NCBI GenBank assembly: GCA_051656605.1
Contig: JBOGCF010000017.1
Span: forward strand, 186,001-250,000
Origin: UBA12018 sp051656605
GTDB lineage: Bacteria > Bacteroidota > Bacteroidia > Bacteroidales > CAMTPD01
Reading direction: 5' to 3'
Length of the DNA stretch: 64,000 bases
Part shown: piece by piece, positions 62,570-64,000 of the stretch
How positions within the stretch are numbered: the stretch's first letter is position 1
Layout: each line of letters opens with the position of its first letter
Program-made: the position numbers and the translations under genes
The notes under the pieces: model-generated
The model's database searches: none
What the model was told of the DNA's origin: nothing
The model's input: the letters and a program-made list of their open reading frames with translations, nothing else

Positions 62570-62687
62570 ACATATTAACCGTTTAAACAAAAAGAAAAAG
62601 TTAGTTAAGGTATCTATAAATAATCTGTAAATGTCTTTTTCAAGAGAAAAGAGCAATTAAGCTATTCAACTTACTCACACTTTCCTT
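62532..62687 (-). ncRNA. Candidate small RNA, about 150 nt, unnamed
   Basis: A consensus minus-strand promoter (62724-62693) and a strong minus-strand terminator (62569-62532) enclose about 150 bases that lie between two plus-strand genes. No minus-strand gene follows, so the transcript should be a free RNA. Near its 5' end GAGTAA can pair with TTGCTC around a small inner stem. A 12-codon frame from a GTG after AAGGA near the 5' end (reading SKLNSLIALFS after the start) is possible, so a leader peptide or dual-function RNA cannot be excluded. No known family is recognised. Confidence 0.5.
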
Positions 62688-62692
62688 CTTTA

Positions 62693-62724
62693 CAAATATA
62701 TACTTTAGAAACTAAGAATCCAAA
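62693..62724 (-). promoter_or_regulatory. Minus-strand promoter of the candidate small RNA
   Basis: TTTG (62724-62721), a 20-bp spacer and TATATTTG (62700-62693): a full consensus match in an intergenic region with no minus-strand gene. Confidence 0.65.
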
Positions 62725-62872
62725 TCCCATTGACAATGTTTAACAACACATTTACTGTAATCTACCTGTCAAATTAGTTTCACATAAAGAGTTCTTTTTT
62801 TGTCAAATAAAACGACGAAGCCTTGATTCGGTCTTTAAAATGAAGGATCAAAACAAGAGTAGAAAGATTTTG

Positions 62873-62880
62873 TACATTTG
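62873..62880 (+). promoter_or_regulatory. -7 box of rnz
   Basis: TACATTTG, 25 bases before the ATG; no clear -33 TTG. Confidence 0.5.
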
Positions 62881-62905
62881 TAAGAAAGAATAAACATATT
62901 GTATT

Positions 62906-63823
62906 ATGGAATGTTTTGATCTTCATATATTAGGTTGTGGCTCTGCGCTGCCTACCACGCGCCATCAACCCTCCTCACAAGTAATCAATCTAAGAGATAA
63001 GCTATATATGATTGATTGCGGAGAAGGCACTCAGCTTCAAATGCGAAAGATGAAAATTAAATTCAGCAGGCTCAATCACATCTTCATCTCTCACCTTCAT
63101 GGAGATCACTGTTTCGGGCTGCCGGGATTGATTTCTACACTTGGGTTATTGGGCCGAAACGGAGAACTAGTAATTCACGCACACGAAGAGATCCAAAAAT
63201 TTCTTCAACCCACCCTCGATTTCTTTTGCAAGGATCTTCCCTATCCGGTAACCATTAATCCGGTTAAGGCAGGAAGCGACTCTGAGCTAATCTTCGAAGA
63301 CCGTTCAGTCGAAGTATATTCAATACCTCTCAAACACAGGATACCTTCTACCGGTTTCCTTTTTAAGGAGAAACCGAAAGAAGCACATTTGATTCGAGAA
63401 ATGATCGACTTTTATCAAGTACCGATCAAAGAGATCCAAAACATCAAACGCGGTGCGGATTTCATTACCGGCGAAGGAGAAATCATCCCCAATAGCAGGC
63501 TGACTAAGCCGGCCTCTAAACCTCGAAGCTATGCTTACTGCTCAGACACGGCTTTTTCGGAAAAGATCGTTCCCGTTATTGAAGGGGTAGATTTATTATA
63601 CCACGAAGCTACGTTTGCCGATACGGAGTTAAAGCGAGCGAGAGACACGTTTCACTCTACGGCCCGACAAGCTGCCGAAATCGCATTAAAAGCAAATGTA
63701 AAACAATTGATGATTGGGCATTATTCGGCACGATACGAAGACATCAAGCCACTTTTGGAGGAAGCAAAAAGGATATTCCCTAATACGATTGCGGCCAACG
63801 AGGGTCTTCGCGTAAAGATCTAA
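62906..63823 (+). CDS. rnz: Ribonuclease Z (tRNA 3' endonuclease)
   Basis: 305 residues, full length for the short RNase Z form. The metallo-beta-lactamase motif is HLHGDH (H63, H65, D67, H68). N-terminal LGCGSALPTTRHQPSSQ, the exosite arm near 150-190, and SDTAFSEK with the last His motifs (FHSTARQAAEIA, GHYSARY) are present. It trims 3' trailers from tRNA precursors, needed here because the tRNA genes in this window lack an encoded CCA. Confidence 0.96.
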   Translation: MECFDLHILGCGSALPTTRHQPSSQVINLRDKLYMIDCGEGTQLQMRKMKIKFSRLNHIFISHLHGDHCFGLPGLISTLGLLGRNGELVIHAHEEIQKFLQPTLDFFCKDLPYPVTINPVKAGSDSELIFEDRSVEVYSIPLKHRIPSTGFLFKEKPKEAHLIREMIDFYQVPIKEIQNIKRGADFITGEGEIIPNSRLTKPASKPRSYAYCSDTAFSEKIVPVIEGVDLLYHEATFADTELKRARDTFHSTARQAAEIALKANVKQLMIGHYSARYEDIKPLLEEAKRIFPNTIAANEGLRVKI

Positions 63824-63855
63824 CAAGCCTCTAAAAAGAAAGTATACGAGAATCA

Positions 63856-63926
63856 AATTGTTTGATGGGCATCAAACAATTCTGTTATAGTGAAGAGTAA
63901 ATCGTCAGACCGCCATCAGACGATTT
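63856..63926. repeat. Two hairpins after rnz
   Basis: A perfect inverted repeat with 12-base arms (AATTGTTTGATG, two bases, CATCAAACAATT; 63856-63881) is followed by AAATCGTC/GACGATTT (63899-63906 and 63919-63926). A second copy of the AAATCGTCAG start occurs at 63943. No T run follows either, so they are not standard terminators; the structure may continue beyond the window. Confidence 0.6.
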
Positions 63927-64000
63927 AAAACAAACGAAGAACAAATCGTCAGGTCGGCACGAGGGCACTGAAAAAATCAATAAGTATACTTGCTCATAAA

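Noticed and set aside
62459..62656. 65-codon minus-strand reading frame across the hydrolase 3' end
   Set aside because: It starts at a TTG, runs through the minus-strand terminator hairpin and is antisense to the hydrolase gene; the composition is not protein-like.

Overview
The window reads as a piece of a Bacteroidales (phylum Bacteroidota) chromosome; the genus cannot be fixed from the sequence alone. The support is: (i) promoters of the Bacteroidetes sigma-ABfr type (TTG or TTTG, 19-21 bp, TAnnTTTG) in front of tRNA genes, ribosomal proteins and many CDSs; (ii) weak or absent Shine-Dalgarno sequences; (iii) families typical of the group, such as TonB-dependent receptors, secreted GH84 and GH89 glycosidases, a PNGase F-type lipoprotein, NhaD, a bactofilin and an orphan FtsE-like ATPase; (iv) AT-rich intergenic DNA. 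No phage, insertion sequence, integrase or CRISPR array was found. Most of the window is core chromosome.

Layout. 1-4.6 kb: Crp/Fnr-type regulator, GH84 O-GlcNAcase-family enzyme and a membrane acyltransferase, then tRNA-Asp. 5-11.1 kb: amino-acid biosynthesis, hisH-hisA-hisF-hisIE followed by an ftsE-like ATPase, then lysC-lysA with their own -7 box. 11.3-24 kb: methyltransferase; GT2 glycosyltransferase plus TonB-dependent receptor; LolC/E-type permease; aminotransferase; YitT-family protein; nitroreductase; ABC-F ATPase; nhaD; two tandem tRNA-Phe genes. 24-31.3 kb is the most accessory-looking part: a 23-bp-period degenerate repeat array, a DUF418 membrane protein, a pair of paralogous LuxR-type regulators (the first with a PAS-like region), a GH89 alpha-N-acetylglucosaminidase and an AraC regulator. 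31.5-37.1 kb: a CzcCBA-like RND metal-efflux operon preceded by four hexamers at exactly 11-bp period. 37.2-44.7 kb: cell-wall amidase, MCE/MlaD protein, dnaA, nitroreductase and a B12-dependent ribonucleotide reductase. 44.8-51 kb: malQ, bactofilin, folB, pyruvoyl arginine decarboxylase and a PNGase F-like lipoprotein. 51-57.5 kb: MarC, a HAD hydrolase, the mtaB-acyltransferase-GT2 operon and an acyl-CoA ligase. 57.6-64 kb: a tiny acidic lipoprotein with a TonB-dependent receptor, the S6-S18-L9 operon, an alpha/beta hydrolase, a candidate small RNA and RNase Z.

How the genes work together. The his and lys clusters supply histidine, DAP and lysine. GH84, GH89 and the PNGase F-like protein all point to attack on host glycoproteins or glycosaminoglycans (beta-GlcNAc, alpha-GlcNAc and the N-glycan linkage), although they are scattered and not in a SusC/SusD locus. 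The RND trio has a full periplasm-spanning set (adaptor, pump, outer-membrane channel). dnaA and the ribonucleotide reductase lie close together, and the reductase promoter carries two identical 17-bp near-palindromic boxes.

Most notable unexplained signals: the intergenic promoter-terminator pair that would make a roughly 150-nt RNA on the minus strand upstream of rnz; the five-unit 23-bp array; the 11-bp-phased operator of the efflux operon; the paired boxes at the ribonucleotide reductase; and three places where the longest reading frame starts at a TTG that is really part of a TAnnTTTG promoter box.
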